From Ceratodon purpureus (Eukaryota; Streptophyta; Bryopsida; Pseudoditrichales; Ditrichaceae): a stretch of 64,000 nt of DNA. The translations under genes were made by a program, and so were the position numbers. A model generated the notes under the pieces. That model saw nothing but the letters and a program-made list of their open reading frames with translations. It did no database searches and was not told the origin of the DNA. Location of the stretch: positions 12,003,783-12,067,782 of the forward strand of contig CM026429.1 of the NCBI GenBank assembly GCA_014871385.1. The letters run 5' to 3'. This document shows, piece by piece, positions 23,940 through 36,965 of this stretch; the first letter of the stretch is position 1, and each line of letters opens with the position of its first letter.

Positions 23940-25712
23940 TGTTGCCACTTCTTCGACCACTTCTGTCTTGCTGTAGTTCTAGAAGGGTAACTCTGTGGGG
24001 CGGAATCGGAACGCCGTCTGAAGTCGAGTGATCGGTGACAGGAGACGAATAGAATGCAATTCCGGAACAGCGGAGTCTGTACACCGTCTTCAAAAACAAG
24101 GTGAGTCTCCGTCGCCATTACGTGAGCTCTTACTCTACGCTGAATTTCCCATCTCATGCAAAAGTACGAGTGAACTGCGAGTGGAATTAGAAGGTTCTGT
24201 ACATCATCCACTCCATGTGCACCGTCACGCCCAAGTCATGTTAGTGTGAGCTCTAGTCCTTGAGAGACATCGTTTATCGGTGACTGCGATGAACTATCAG
24301 AGTCCCCGTCCGGACTCCTTGAGGTTGCGACTCTAACGATCCGGAACCGGGAATATCTACATTGTGCTGATACAATTCAAGTAGGTTTTACTCTTGTGAA
24401 AGGAGATGGTATGAGAAAACTTGAGTACTCTTTGAATTGATCCGTGATGGTATGAGAGTAGTTTAGGTCATTGTCGTGAATTAGTTTTCTATATTCGGTT
24501 GCTAATCATCATGATAATGTCTCTTTGTTGCGCAGTTGGCAGTTGTTGCTACGTCTTGATGAAATCAGCTAACGAAATATTGATGTGGGCGGTGATATGT
24601 GATGACGGAATCTTGAATGCTCGTTGGATTTGCGAAGAGGATCACGTATTGGAGGCAGCGAATACACGAAGGTATTGGTTTTCACGTAATTCAAGAATGC
24701 GTTATGACCGCCTTACCAGTCTTTTCTCTTCATATTCTGAATCGGTATCACAAATACGGATCAGGACAGACTGAATATGAATATATACTTCCTCTTCTGA
24801 TTAGTTACAGGACTAATTTTTTCGTAAACTCAAGTTGTCGAAATCTGTAATCCATTAAATTTGATGCTTCTACAAATGCAGATATGGATTAGGAAACAGT
24901 TACGCTCTGTGAAGGTGAAAAGCGTAATTCAGAATCACACCTAGCCATTCGTAATTGTGAGAATGCTGTAACAATTGAATGCACTTCCAAATCTTATATT
25001 ATGACTGTATTTTCCTAATTTAACCAGTTCTGGCTACGCAGGAAGTAATTACGCTTATCGAATTCCGTGCCATTTTAATATCCGCATGTAAAACCATAGA
25101 AGGTCTTCGGAGAGTGTTCTGGCCAATTGATGTCTCCACTGAATATGAATACATGCTTCTTTACAGGAACATAGACTGCTGATCAACGGGCATAATATTC
25201 TGGACGCGAAACGGAGTTATTATTACTTCCTCATTCACGCAGAGAATAACCTTATAGAGGTGGTATCAAAAAGAAGGTCTCAGCTCGGTATGCAGGTTCG
25301 TAATCATCAATCCTTACCTCGAATTAACACACCAAAGTTTAAATTTGATGTGTTCATAGGATATTAATGAAGCATGGATGAGGCAACAAATTTATACGTA
25401 ATGAGGTACTGAAATTCTGTAATAAAGCTACGTCAGAACGACAGAATATCCATGTTTAGTCCAACGGTTTCTTCAGGTGTTGAATTATGTAAAACAATTT
25501 CATTTTTTGGGAAGACATAAGATGATGAACGAATAGATGTTTTTTCATTTTTAATTCTTATTTCCTTTCAGGCAAAAACCAAGAACTTCAACTTATTCAT
25601 TGACTTGTGGTTCATTTATAAATATTTAAATTAAACAACTACCTAGCAGCAATCACACGCATGCAACTTCAAACGTAAGCTAATGATATTTTTCCACTGT
25701 ACATTTTTCAGG
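23940..25712. promoter_or_regulatory. Divergent spacer between TNPA-like and TNP2-like genes
   Basis: 1.77 kb separate the two divergent start codons, so promoters for both should lie here. A splice acceptor (ATTTTTCAG) sits immediately before the TNP2 ATG at 25713, implying a noncoding 5' exon and leader intron within the spacer. Short open frames, for example at 24499-24774, have no recognisable domain. Confidence 0.5.
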
Positions 25713-28700
25713 ATGGCGGAACGTCTACCTATTTCGGACCCTCGCCGTATCAAAGCCAGAGATGACAAACTATGGGTGCGGGAGAAGAGGAGGGCTGCTA
25801 TGTATGGGTTTCCAAGAATTTACTGTCCCTGCACTCTTCACAAGGGAATTGGACACTGTTTTAAATGGGATGAAGTTGAGAAACACTTGTACCTTCACGG
25901 GAGATCTCCAGAGTGCAGGACTTGGCACGGTCCAGACGACCCGGACTCTTCCGACGAGGAGTGGGAGAACCAGTTCACGATGCAGAATAAGCCATCGTCC
26001 TCTACCCCTCAAGAACGAGACAATGGTGTACAGATACGGACAATGATGCAACACATTTACCAAGAAGTGGAAGACATAGCAGCAAGAGAGGAAAGGCTGG
26101 ACCAGACTACTATGGATGCCTTGGAAGCTTCAGACAATATCCTCAACACCAACGCAAATGAAAGTACACCATCTGGTAATGACGACGATGACCGCTTTGA
26201 AAACGTATCTAACAGTCCTCGACATTTCAACGATGATGGTTTGCGAAATGCGGGAAACATGTGGTCGCAGACAGAGGTATGCTACCTCCGTGAAAATATA
26301 CATGTTACATTTTTTATGAATTCATAGGTACAAGACGCGATGGTGTTCGTGCATTTGTTTTAATGTGTATTCACTTAATTGACTCGGATAGGCACGTGAC
26401 TGAATTTGACAGGGACTTCAATTTGAGTCCATCGACGAGGAGAGAGTTAGAGACAGTAAAGCGTTGGAAGAGGCTGTCCGTCTCCTGTACCAGGGATCAA
26501 ACATCTCGAAGCTAGGAGCAACCATAACGCTGGTTAACTTAGTCGCCACGCACCCAGGAATCACGGAAAAAGCCGCGGACGATATATTCGCTACCGTGAA
26601 GAGTTTACTTCCTCCAGATAACTGTCTGCCTTTGTCACTATACCAGGCCAAGACTTTGACAAAACGACTTGGACTCAACTTCAAAAACATTGATGGTTGT
26701 CCGAACGGGTGCGTGCTTTATGACCAACCAGAAACAGTTAATCTCGACCGCTGTCCTACCTGCAGTTCCCAGCGGTATAAGGATATGTTCAATAGAAGCA
26801 GACCACTGAAGGTCCTTAGATTTTTCCCCCCTACTCCACGGCTACAGAGATTTTTTAGAATTCCTGTTTTGTCGAAGCTCATGAGGTGGCATAAGGAGAA
26901 CGAGAGCACAGATGGGAGAGTCAGGTATCCTGCGGACTCAATGGCATGGAAGGCGTTGGATAACATGGATCCGGCTATATTTGATACGAAGGGATTTGGT
27001 CATGAAGTTACTGATGTACGTCTTCAGATATCGTGCGATGGAATATGCCCATTCAAGCTGCACAAGTCCACATGGTCAGCTTGGCCGGTTATTGCGACAA
27101 TCTTGAATTTGCCGCCATGGTTAATAACGAAAAAATTCTTTACTATTCTCACTCTGCTCATACCAGGCAGATCACAGGTTCCATTCGAATACTTCAATGT
27201 ATGGCTACGACCGTTGATTGATGAGCTGAAGGTTTTGTGGGATGGTGTTCCGGCATATGATGTTCTGAGAGAAGAAGGGGATCGACACTTCAGGTTAAGA
27301 GCTGCTGTTTTATAAACAACTCACGATTTCCCGGGTTATGGGACTGTCTCAGGTTGTTCTCACCAAGGTTTTGTGGCCTGTCCTCCTTGCGGTCCTCAGC
27401 TGCGGGGACGCTACGCTCACGAGAGCAAAAAATTAACGTACAGGGACGCTCGACGGTGGTTGAGGCCAGATCACTACCTCCGGTCCGAAGGTTACAATTC
27501 ATTGTTTGATGGTCTTCTCGAGAGTAGAATGCGACCTGTTACTGTGACACCAGCGCAACAACTTTCTTCGCTGCGTCGATACCATGCTTGGCTACGAAGA
27601 CGTGGACGGCAAATTCCTTCTGAAAACGACACAGCTCAGCAGCAGACTTCATCGGCACCAGTCACCGGTGAGGCAAACGCATCGTCTTCGCACTGTACTG
27701 CGTCTCGAAATGAAAGAGCTTCAACTGCGTGTGAACATTCCGGAACACGTGGACGCACGAAGCTGAGGAGGTCGAATACGAGGAAACGGTCATCGCCGGA
27801 TCCATCAAAAGTCGATGGCGTTAAACGGAGCAGCATCTTCTATGAATTACGGTATTGGGAGGTCAGTTTGGATTCATGTATTTTTCATTTGTCAATTTCT
27901 AAAACCATCTTCCTGGAGCAAATCTTGTTTTGATATGTGAAGTTGAATTGGACAGTCGGTTGTCAGTGTCATTTTGTATTGAAAAATGTGTTCGTAAACA
28001 AACACCAAGGTGGTCCAAACTATGCTATACAATATACTTCCATATTCAAATATCATGTCAACCTTGTTATTGAACTTCTAGCCTTAACTGATTAGTTTTG
28101 TTCCGAATGAACTGTGTAAAGTGAAGCTTGTTCTGGTTGAGTGTCGTCAGCAGTGATTGAAATCTTATAATTATTAACTCATGTTTAACAAAAACGAACA
28201 ACTTCATTTTGGAGTACAGCCTTATCATCCGCACTTGTGCACATTTTGAATTACTAATACAGGGTAATTGTAATTAAACGGTGAAGTAGAGGTTACGTGT
28301 TATATACACCCCGGCTAACAGATGTCGTTCATAATAACATCCACATGTTTGTAATGCGTGATTCCGCCAGTTGTTTTTATGAATTTGTATAAGTACTAAT
28401 CTTTTACAAAAATATTGAATACTGTGAGACTTCATTCTTTTAAGAAATTCTCGAAAACTTTGATAGACAGACCTAGTTGAAATTCGTATCAATATCATTT
28501 GAGGGTCACTCTGTTCTTTTAAATATGATCGAGTCAAGTAAAGGATATGCTCTTCCAATACGGAAAATCTGGTTTAATATACGAACATTGCTTTAGTGGA
28601 GGCGTACTGTTCGTCGATTATGTCAGATCACTGTTTTGTACATGTGTCAGGGGAAATGAAGAATTCAACATTGGAGTATTTACTGAATGATTTAATTTCG

Positions 28701-31157
28701 CTTTTGATGTATTCGTCTTGCATCATGACTTCTCGTTTTAACAGACTGTGTTTTGGATTGCAGCATCTACTGATACGGAACACATTGGATATCATGCACT
28801 GCGAGAAAAACTTTGCTGAGAACCTTCTTAAGACAATATGTGGCTGTAAAGAGAAGGACTCAGTAAAAGTTAGAAGAGATATGCAGAGGGAGGGTATTCG
28901 AAGACATTTATGGATGGTACCAGACCCGAGGAACGCGTCAAGGATGTTGAAACCGGTGTCCAATTATGTTCTCACAGCGAAGGAGTTCGATACCTTTTGT
29001 ACTAGGTTAGAGAATTTGAAAGTCCCTTCAGAATACTGTTCAGAACTAGGTGGCCACATCAGAAACAAAAAATTCAGTGCCTTGAAGTCGCATGATTACC
29101 ATATCCTCATTCAGACATTGATACCTCTCGCTTTAAGAGGACTTATGGAGCCCAAAACCCGGATGGCAATAATGAGATCTTGCAGGATATTTAGACGACT
29201 GTGTTGCAAGGTTTGGGATCCCGCACAAACTGATAACTTACGAGATGATGTGGCGGAAACCCTGTGTCTCATGGAGATCACTTTCCCACCTACCTTTTTC
29301 AACATCATGTCCCATCTCCCATTGCATCTAGTTGATGAACTTGTAGTTTTAGGTCCGACTCAGGTTAGGTGGATGTACCCTATTGAGAGGAACATGATGA
29401 CCCTAAAAAATCATGTGAAAAATAGAGCCCGTCCTGAAGCATCGATTGCGCATGGTTATTTGATGGATGAAACAATGGGATTTGCAACGTCATATATGCA
29501 TGGATTCGACGTGGTGAGGAGGCGGGTGTGGGACGCAGATCCGGAAGACTGTGAAGAATTTGAAGTTCTACAGGGCGCTCCAGTGAATATTACGTTAACA
29601 AGGGCGGAACGTGATTCCCTCCACAAATTCGTCATCAGAAACAACACACTTACTGTTGCTTACTATAGGTAACTTCTCCAAAACTATTGACTGCAGAGTC
29701 TATTTGAAAATATGTGTATTCATGTTTATTCCTACAGTTGATTTTCCACCTTTTCATATGGAAGTCCCTGTAAATATCTTAATGTTTAAAATTGTTATGA
29801 ATTATTTTCCAAACTCCGACATTAAATCTTTGTTTCAGTATTCATAGAACCAGTTAATGGTAGACTGTGTCGTCATAGTATCTGAGGGCAGAAAACCTGT
29901 TGCTCTGTTACCGAATGCTTTAAACAGTTTGATGTCGTGAAGTGTAAGGGTCTTCGTTGTAGACGTTTGCGTAAATTAAAGAAGAGGATTTAAATATACC
30001 GCGTCACATGGAAGAGTTATCAGTTCATTAATTTAAGATCGACAATATTATTTAATTTTTGTAACGCCAATGAAAGGACTGATTGCTACAAGGTATAGTG
30101 ACTTCACCCGATGAAGATTACAGAGTAGTCCACTGTTATTCCTTTTCAGTTGGCATATTGTTTGACCAGGAACTAATTGATTTGTATCAATTAATCCATG
30201 CAATTCTCTTAGAAAAAACCATTTGCTCATACTTAGTATATCACAGTGGATTAAACACCCAAGTGGTATCAGCTTAATATTGCATCGGTTTTACCCTGCA
30301 AGTTAGGATATTGAGTGATCTGGACGAATTCTAACCATGCCGTAGTGACATGTTCGTACAGAGAATGGGAAGAGGCGTGCGAAAGTCCAGGAAATACTCT
30401 ACTGCCAGTGGAAGAGTGGCTGAGAAGAAGGATTCACTCTTTGAGTCTTGACCTGTCAGATCCAAACGAAGCAGACCTTCTACTACTTTCAAATCCTCCA
30501 TTACTAACATGTAAACGATATTCAAAGATGAAAGCTTACGGGAACCATTGGAGAGTGGAGGATGAGGTGACCAATTCGTGGACAAACTATGACTGTGGAG
30601 TGGCCTGCTTTGAAGCGTCTGACGACGTTGTGCGATCCGGAATAGACTATGTGGGTATTTTGCAGGACATTTTGGTGCCAGATTATGGTGATTTAAATAC
30701 ACAAGTGATCATCTTCTCATGTGCCTGGAAGAAGAGGACTGACAACCATAACAACAGTACCTACGTTCGAGACGCAGACGGTTTTTTAGTTGTCAACTTC
30801 AAGCACAACATCCCCAAGTCTGTTGATCCATACGCTTTCCCTAGTCAGTGCACACAGGTTTTCTTTTTAGACGATGATCTTCGACCTAAAGGTTCACACT
30901 GGAAAGTGGTTCTCAGAAAGGAAGCTAGAGGAAGGCGAAAGGTTGAAGAAGATGACGACCTCTTCATATCCACCAACGCATCTTTAATGGGGGGAGTGGT
31001 ATCTGGAAGTTCCCTATTAAACCAATCTGCCGAACCTAATCTAACAGGAGCTATAGTCCTCAATGACGTTGATAATGCCATAGCAATGCAGGGTTTTGAC
31101 GATGATGCTACGAACAGAGTGAAAGGGAAAAGAAAACGAAGAACTCAGCAGAGGTGA
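25713..31157 (+). CDS. TNP2-like CACTA transposase, four exons, one in-frame stop
   Basis: DDE-type transposase that cuts and joins CACTA ends in the nucleus. Exons: 25713-26276, 26413-27861, 28764-29668, 30362-31157, phases consistent, 1237 codons. Residues 1-80 match the transposase-associated N-terminal domain (YCPCTLHKGIGH...HLYLHGRSPECRTW). Residues about 285-560 form the TNP2 transposase core: CPNGC, CPTC, LMRWHKEN, YPADSMAWKALD, ISCDGICPF, WPVIATILNLPPW, LIPGRSQ, RPLIDELK. LDIMHCEKNF opens exon 3. DUF4218 follows near 850-935 (VRWMYPIERNMMTLKNHVKNRARPE). DUF4216 is in exon 4 near 1068-1155 (VGILQDILVPDYG, VVNFKHN, QVFFLDDD). A TAA at 27313-27315 (codon 489) replaces the Trp of the conserved RAALLW segment, and the frame is open on both sides. 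The copy as written would make a truncated protein. Confidence 0.9.
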
Positions 31158-33493
31158 ATCCCAGGGGGCAGTATTCATGTCCACTCGAGAAAAGCAGGTG
31201 AGAGCATCGAATTTGAATGTTTAATGATTTATGAACTTTAGAAGTTCTAGACGTTAAATATCTCGAATTCTAATTTTCTGTCATTATTAGTGATTCTATA
31301 TTTCGTATTGATTTAATTGAAGTACTGAAGGAAAGAGTGCTTTTGACCAGGAGGACGTACTCATATCCATACTGTATTCATCGTTGAAAATCTATCAGGC
31401 TTGTGTATGTCTTTTGATTAATACGCAGTTTGTTTTGAATTCAGTAACTACTATGGAGGTTCAAACAACATGGCACGTGCTGCATTTCCAGAGGAGGTAA
31501 GCACCGCATTATCTTCTCGATGCATTCGTTTCATAACTCTCAATTCATTTGTGCGATACATGTACTTGACGGTAATTGTAAAATATATTGTTCAGATTAA
31601 CTGAGGTAATTCATTGAATACAGAAAAATATTCCACTTCTTCGTCAATTAAATTACGTCATCAGAGAGTGGGTTCTCTTCATTACATCGAGATACATGTT
31701 CTGTTTCTATATGCGTAAAATTGGGCACTTCGGAGTGGACGATGGACTGTTTCCTATTCGCTCTAAAGTACTCGGTGGGATTCAATAGTCGTTTTCCTTC
31801 ATCAACAATGTACTCACAGTTTTAGACAGAACTGTTCTATTCTTTATTATTTATACCTAGAATTTATGTTGTTAGTTGAGCTTGCATCGATAATTCAGAA
31901 CAATGGACTTTACATTGTTGAATAAAAAAAGAACGTGCGACGGTGTATTTGTAATCATACGAGAGAAAAACATGACGTGCTACGGTCTTCTTTTGTGACG
32001 GTGATCGCTGTTTTCGTACGTATTCTTCCAGCTGTTTTGTTGATCTAAAGAGTACTAAATGTTTACATAAGGAAATTAATGTGATGTTTTACAACGCTCA
32101 TGGTTTACATAACATATATGATGTAGGCATGCCGATTTCTAAATGCGTTAAATATTTCGACTTCTTGCAGAACGGAAATTGTTGCAGCAGTGTGAGATCA
32201 ACCTGAACGCACAGCGTGTTTTGTGATGTCTCAGTACATTTTCCCTAAATTTTTTGCAAATCTATGTCTATGTGATTCTGGATTTTGAGGGAGATATGGA
32301 TTTATAATCATTTAAGTAATGATATCCAGAGTTTAATTAGATATATAATTATAATTTTTGGCATTGTTTAGTAAAGCAAATGGTTTCGCATATTTCACAT
32401 TTTCATTCTGCTGAGGTTAATATAATTTACAAGTCCATATTTATGGTCACTCAGTTTCAGAAATTCATTGAAGTCATCGTCGATGTTCTTGCAGAGCAGA
32501 GCAGTCATCCAGTTGGACAAATGTTCTCATCCATAAGATGAAATTCGTTCTTTGGAGGGATCCGCCCCATCTCTTCGACGATCATTGAAGCAATCCTCGG
32601 ATTAGACGTGGTGGGTCTCCACTGAGAACGTAATTGTCTACTCAGCGCTGCTTTCCTAGTATGTCACAACCCACTACATCTTCATCTCAACTCATGATTA
32701 TGGCTGGGATTGTCCGAAATGTTCATACATCAAAGTTATGTTACAAAATCTACCAGATTCGTTCAGCATGTACAGAGTGTTACAAGTAATGTAACCTCTC
32801 AGAACATGCAAGTAATCTACGAAAATCTTTAAATTGTCCAGAAATCCCCATGCTACTAAAGGATGAGAACACTGGTGCAGGAGTGGGTTTTCTTTCTGTT
32901 TCTGAAACGGAGCGCTTGTTTTTTGTGGTCATCCTCTGTGTGGTTTTGCATTTCGAGGTGGGTGCATTCTCGTATCTGATGACTTTGTTACGTTGATGTT
33001 GTGAATTGTTGAGGAGGGAGGCATTGATAAGGATGTGCTTTAGTTTAATGGAATGAGGTGTTGACAAGGATGGTGAAGGTCGTGCTGGTTCAGGTTATGA
33101 GTTTGTGATGTACTTGGCATACGATAGAGATTCTTGTATACTGCGATTCGGAACGGGTAAGAGGATTGCCGAGTGCTAAAACATAAATAGCATAGAGCAT
33201 TAGTATCCATGTAGTTGTTTCGATTCCATCTGTCACTCCGGTCAATTCTGTTTTCTGTGCTCAATGCGGTAGTTGTCGCTATGAACTGGAGAGAATTAAG
33301 TAAACGAGGCTTTTTAACAGTCGCAATTTTGTCCGCCCTGGGAAGAAGTCCGTTTTCATGGTCGTCATGTGTTTTTATTCTTCAGCATACAAATCATGTG
33401 TTGCCGAGAGATCTCAGTTTGCTTAAACCGTGAGACAGAAAGCATGATCTCAGAAGCTGAAACCACGTTAGCGTGTTTGTCATTGGAGTTTGC
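31158..33493. other. CACTA internal region between TNP2 and the first accessory gene
   Basis: 2.3 kb of AT-rich DNA with no supported frame. It presumably holds the TNP2 3' UTR and the promoter of the next gene. A 50-codon ATG frame at about 33282-33434 shows no domain and was not called. Confidence 0.5.
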
Positions 33494-34866
33494 ATGACAG
33501 GTATGGGGATTTTATGTTCACCTGTGAGGATGGAAGGAGAAGTTGATCTGGGTTTCTCTGCCCCAACCGATGACGTCGGCAACTCTGAAACAAAAACGAA
33601 CACAATGCACAACGAATCCAATGGTATGTTTTTCACAAGCCTAAAGAAACTTCTACAACTGTGCCTAGATGCGGGTCGTCGTGGCAGTTGTGAGTGTTAT
33701 ACAATTGTAGATTTACGTGTCAAAAATCACCTCGGAAACCAAGGAGTAATGCGAAACAGTTATTGTTTTTACTGTGAAATTTTTATGAGAAATGTTTACG
33801 TGCAGCGAGTAGGGAAATGAGAGAAAACAATCTCTGATTTCTGAGACAGTACATTGTTTTGCAATTGTATTTGTTTTGTAATTACTCTGAGACGCTTTTT
33901 CTTATATGGCAGTCTTGCTACCTGAAGTTCACGGCATGGTTTGACTACTTTCACAGTATTAAATTGAAAGTAATTCTAACACTGTTGACTTGAGTGAATA
34001 ATTGTAAACCAGAGGACAGACAGACTTCTACAGATGTGGAAGCGAATGCAGACAACGATGCAGTCCACGTCGTGATAACCCATGGCACTGAAGACGATGT
34101 ACAAACTAATATCCCAGCAGTTCCAGAGGAAGTCGATCTTGAGGGGGGTTTAAAGGTCGGAATGTCTGCGAATTCGGCAATTGCGGGAGGGTCTCATGGT
34201 GCACTGGAAGTCGGCGGAGACGGTGGAAAGATCTGCGTAAACTATTATGTGTCCGGCACATCTCAGGTCCGCAAGTATTACACACTGAAGTTTCCAAACA
34301 AAGATACTGCTACACCGGAGAAATTTGAAGAGGAAGATATTGGAGTGAATTCGGGAAAGAAGACTGTGGAAGCTAGTGCTGAAGATGAAGATGACGAGGA
34401 TGAAGATGACACTGAGTCAATCAATGTGTCTGGCGGTGTTCTACTAGTACCTGGCTCAAAAGAGGATGCGAATTTCGGGTGTCATGTACCACAGGTCAAT
34501 GCTGTAGCGCGGAAAATGGCAACTTCCGGTATTGAAGCAGGTTATGGAAGCTACACCGATCATAAAACATACACACCGTTGCAGAGATGGGAATACGAAA
34601 ATGGCCTGGACGTTGACGGGGTGACCGATGTGAAACGATGGGCCATCGAGGTTGGATTAGCAGATGAGGGAGACGATGAGACACGGAATGCTAAAAGACT
34701 GAAAAGGAGCACTGCCAAAGAACCCCCGAAATACGGGTACTCTTCTGCTCGTATCATGATTACATCTGCACCGGATACGACAGATACAGAGGAAGAGAAG
34801 GAGGAGCCCAAGCCTGATGACGACGACGACGGCACTCGCGCACAGAAAGGAAAGAAAAAACTCTGA
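33494..34866 (+). CDS. Unrecognised acidic protein encoded in the CACTA element, two exons
   Basis: I do not recognise this protein. Exon 1 (33494-33623, donor AATG/GTATGT) joins exon 2 (34013-34866, acceptor ACCAG) in phase, giving 327 aa. The first exon is short and its ATG is one of several possible. Visible features are an acidic run DEDDEDEDD near the middle, a hydrophobic VSGGVLLVPG just after it, and the block YTPLQRWEYENGLDV...VKRWAIEVGL. RNAKRLKR is a possible nuclear signal. The tail is very acidic and then basic (DDDDDGTRAQKGKKKL). Long frame, coherent splicing and position between TNP2 and the right end suggest a real element-encoded gene. A captured host gene, or a gene decayed from a larger protein, is also possible. 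Confidence 0.55.
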
Positions 34867-36317
34867 AGTATTTGACTTTCTGAGAGAGGTATGTCATTTA
34901 TATACTCCATATATTCTTGGAGAACTTCTTAAGTATCACAAGATGTCCACTAAAGCTTAATCTTTACACTTCAAAATACTTAGGTTTTTTCTGTTCTAAC
35001 TGTTCTCTACGTGTGCAACATTTGCAGAGAATGTGACATTCGACGTACACTGCAATGGCGCTTGAATTTTCTAGTTATGCTAACTAGGATAATGATGGAT
35101 CGGTGATAAAGGAATCGTGAAACGTTCTCAATTGTCGACTGCGTGTCTTGAAAGATGCGTTCCGTGTGATAACCTTTTGAACTTTTAACTATGAAGGGAT
35201 GTAGATGACAAACGTTTCAGTTGTAAGTAGATGATTTTAACAAACTTCGTGACATCGGAACCTATAATTACTTCACATAATCAGCTACGTCTTTCATTTT
35301 TTTTTTCCCACCACATTTTCGGTTTTGTCCTGGACTTATAGCTCTGCCCGTCAAGTCTATGTGTGAATTCGTATGTGGCGTTTCTGTAAAAAACCTTTTC
35401 ATATGAAGTAAATTACCCTTGATGAATTGAAACACAGAATTCTCATATCGTTCGTGAAGAGGCTGCTTGTGATTTTAATTTGTTTAACGTGATATGACAG
35501 CTTGGCGTCAGTGTTGTTCATGTTGTAGAGAAAGAGTATGCACTTCTCTTACGTCTAAAGCCACAAGTCCCCCTTCAAGCTCGTAATGATCCTGCATTTG
35601 GAATGTGCGTTTTGATTATCGGTATTGGACGACTGTCCGTTGTGCTTTAGCAAGCATGGTCACTGATGGAACGTGAAGGTATGTGTTTAAAAAGTTGTTA
35701 ATTACTGAATGACATCGGGATCTTGAAGTATAAATGTAGTCAAAGACATTCAACTCGGCAGTTGTTTTCAGTTTTGGAGACATTCTGAACTTCAGCTGTT
35801 GGAGTAGTAATGGTGTCTTGAAGTCTGGACACTTCAAATGAAGGTAAAACTGCTGCTATCATCTTAACTCCGTTTAGAATTTCCACTGTTTGTGAAGTTT
35901 TTATTAAACCAAATTTCGACTATGCAGTGCATGTGAGCTTATTTATGATCTGTCTGTTTAATTTTATAAATAGGTTTTCTTATTTGTAAACGTCAATTCG
36001 TCGTCCACAATCTGATTGGTTATTGGTGACTTTGTAGGTTGGATTTGAAGGAGGTGTCATCCTATCCGGAGATATGAGTGCCAGATTCACTGAAGCTCAC
36101 ACAGAAGATAAGTCCCGTATATCCGATTAGACCGTCACTTATTCTGGATGTTCTACTACAAGTTTTTTAGATTACAGTGCTTATCATCTTACGGTTCATC
36201 ACGTGCTCACACTTTCGGTATCTCTGTTTAAACCGAAATATTGCCTACATATAGTTAATGACCCAAGGATCCTCTGAGTGTAGTTCCTAATGTTCGATTT
36301 GTTTGCTCTCTTTTGCC
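34867..36317. other. CACTA internal spacer between the two accessory genes
   Basis: 1.45 kb of AT-rich DNA with no supported frame. It probably holds the 3' UTR of the first accessory gene and the promoter of the second. Confidence 0.5.
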
Positions 36318-36965
36318 ATGGAAGTCCGGAGAGAATGGGAGGTAGGAAAAACTGCTGCAGCGTCCAATACGGAGGCTACTGATGATGGGAATAATAGTAA
36401 CACAGAATTGGAGGAGAGGGACGCTAAGAGGAAGAGGACAGACCAACCTCGGGATAGTCGTTCCGGACTGGAAATTAGTTCCAGAGATGACGATGACGTT
36501 TCGGATGTGCAAAGAAAGAAACGTAAGGAGTGTGAGGCTGTCACGGAAGGGTTCGATAGTATTGAGAAGGAAAGTGCAATTCAAAGTTCCACAAGGAGGA
36601 ATACGGGATTCTCTGGCAGTGAAGCAACGACAGAGGGAGAGGATGTTGGACAGTCGTCATGCGATCCTTTAGAATACGATGCCGAGGTATTGCGGAAGTA
36701 CGACGAGCACTGTGCGTTTGTAGAAGCGAATCCAGAGTGCTACGTCTTGAAGCTGACCTTAGAAGAGTTTGTTGGACAAACAGATGCCGACGAATCAGAA
36801 TTCGGGCCAGAGGATACCTTAGAGTCAATTTGGGAGGAAATCATTCATGCACCATTACCCTTCGAGGAACGCATCAGAATATGGAAGCAGCGCCATAATC
36901 GTTTCGTCGAAGTAGAGTGGAAGAAAAAGAGAAGGGAAGATGAAGGAGAGCGTAGTAGACATTGA
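36318..36965 (+). CDS. Unrecognised charged protein encoded in the CACTA element, single exon
   Basis: I do not recognise this 215-aa protein. The ATG at 36318 opens an uninterrupted frame to 36965. The N-terminal half is low in complexity and hydrophilic, with basic clusters KRKR near residue 40, RKKRKE near 71 and KKKRRE near the C-terminus, which look like nuclear localisation signals. The C-terminal half (about 110-205) looks folded: YDAEVLRKYDEHCAFVEANP, LKLTLEEFVGQTD, LESIWEEIIHAPLPFEERIRIWK. The last segments are probably helical. It lies 1.4 kb from the right terminus on the same strand as TNP2. Nuclear location and a role in the element's biology are inference. It might carry further exons downstream, or be a captured host fragment. 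Confidence 0.5.
   Translation: MEVRREWEVGKTAAASNTEATDDGNNSNTELEERDAKRKRTDQPRDSRSGLEISSRDDDDVSDVQRKKRKECEAVTEGFDSIEKESAIQSSTRRNTGFSGSEATTEGEDVGQSSCDPLEYDAEVLRKYDEHCAFVEANPECYVLKLTLEEFVGQTDADESEFGPEDTLESIWEEIIHAPLPFEERIRIWKQRHNRFVEVEWKKKRREDEGERSRH

Noticed and set aside
24499-24774. Cys/Ser-rich 91-codon frame in the CACTA divergent spacer
   Set aside because: No similarity to known CACTA products and no clear splice link to the TNP2 start. Probably chance.
27294-27352. Possible intron removing the TNP2 stop codon
   Set aside because: CAG/GTTAAG and CTCAG/GTTG look like splice sites, but joining them shifts the frame away from the conserved HQGFVACPPC segment and deletes conserved residues.
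28274-28558. 94-codon minus-strand frame inside the long TNP2 intron
   Set aside because: AT-rich, with no domain and no supporting splice sites.
33282-33434. 50-codon ATG frame just before the first CACTA accessory gene
   Set aside because: Too short, without a domain, and not joined in phase to the next exon by convincing splice sites.
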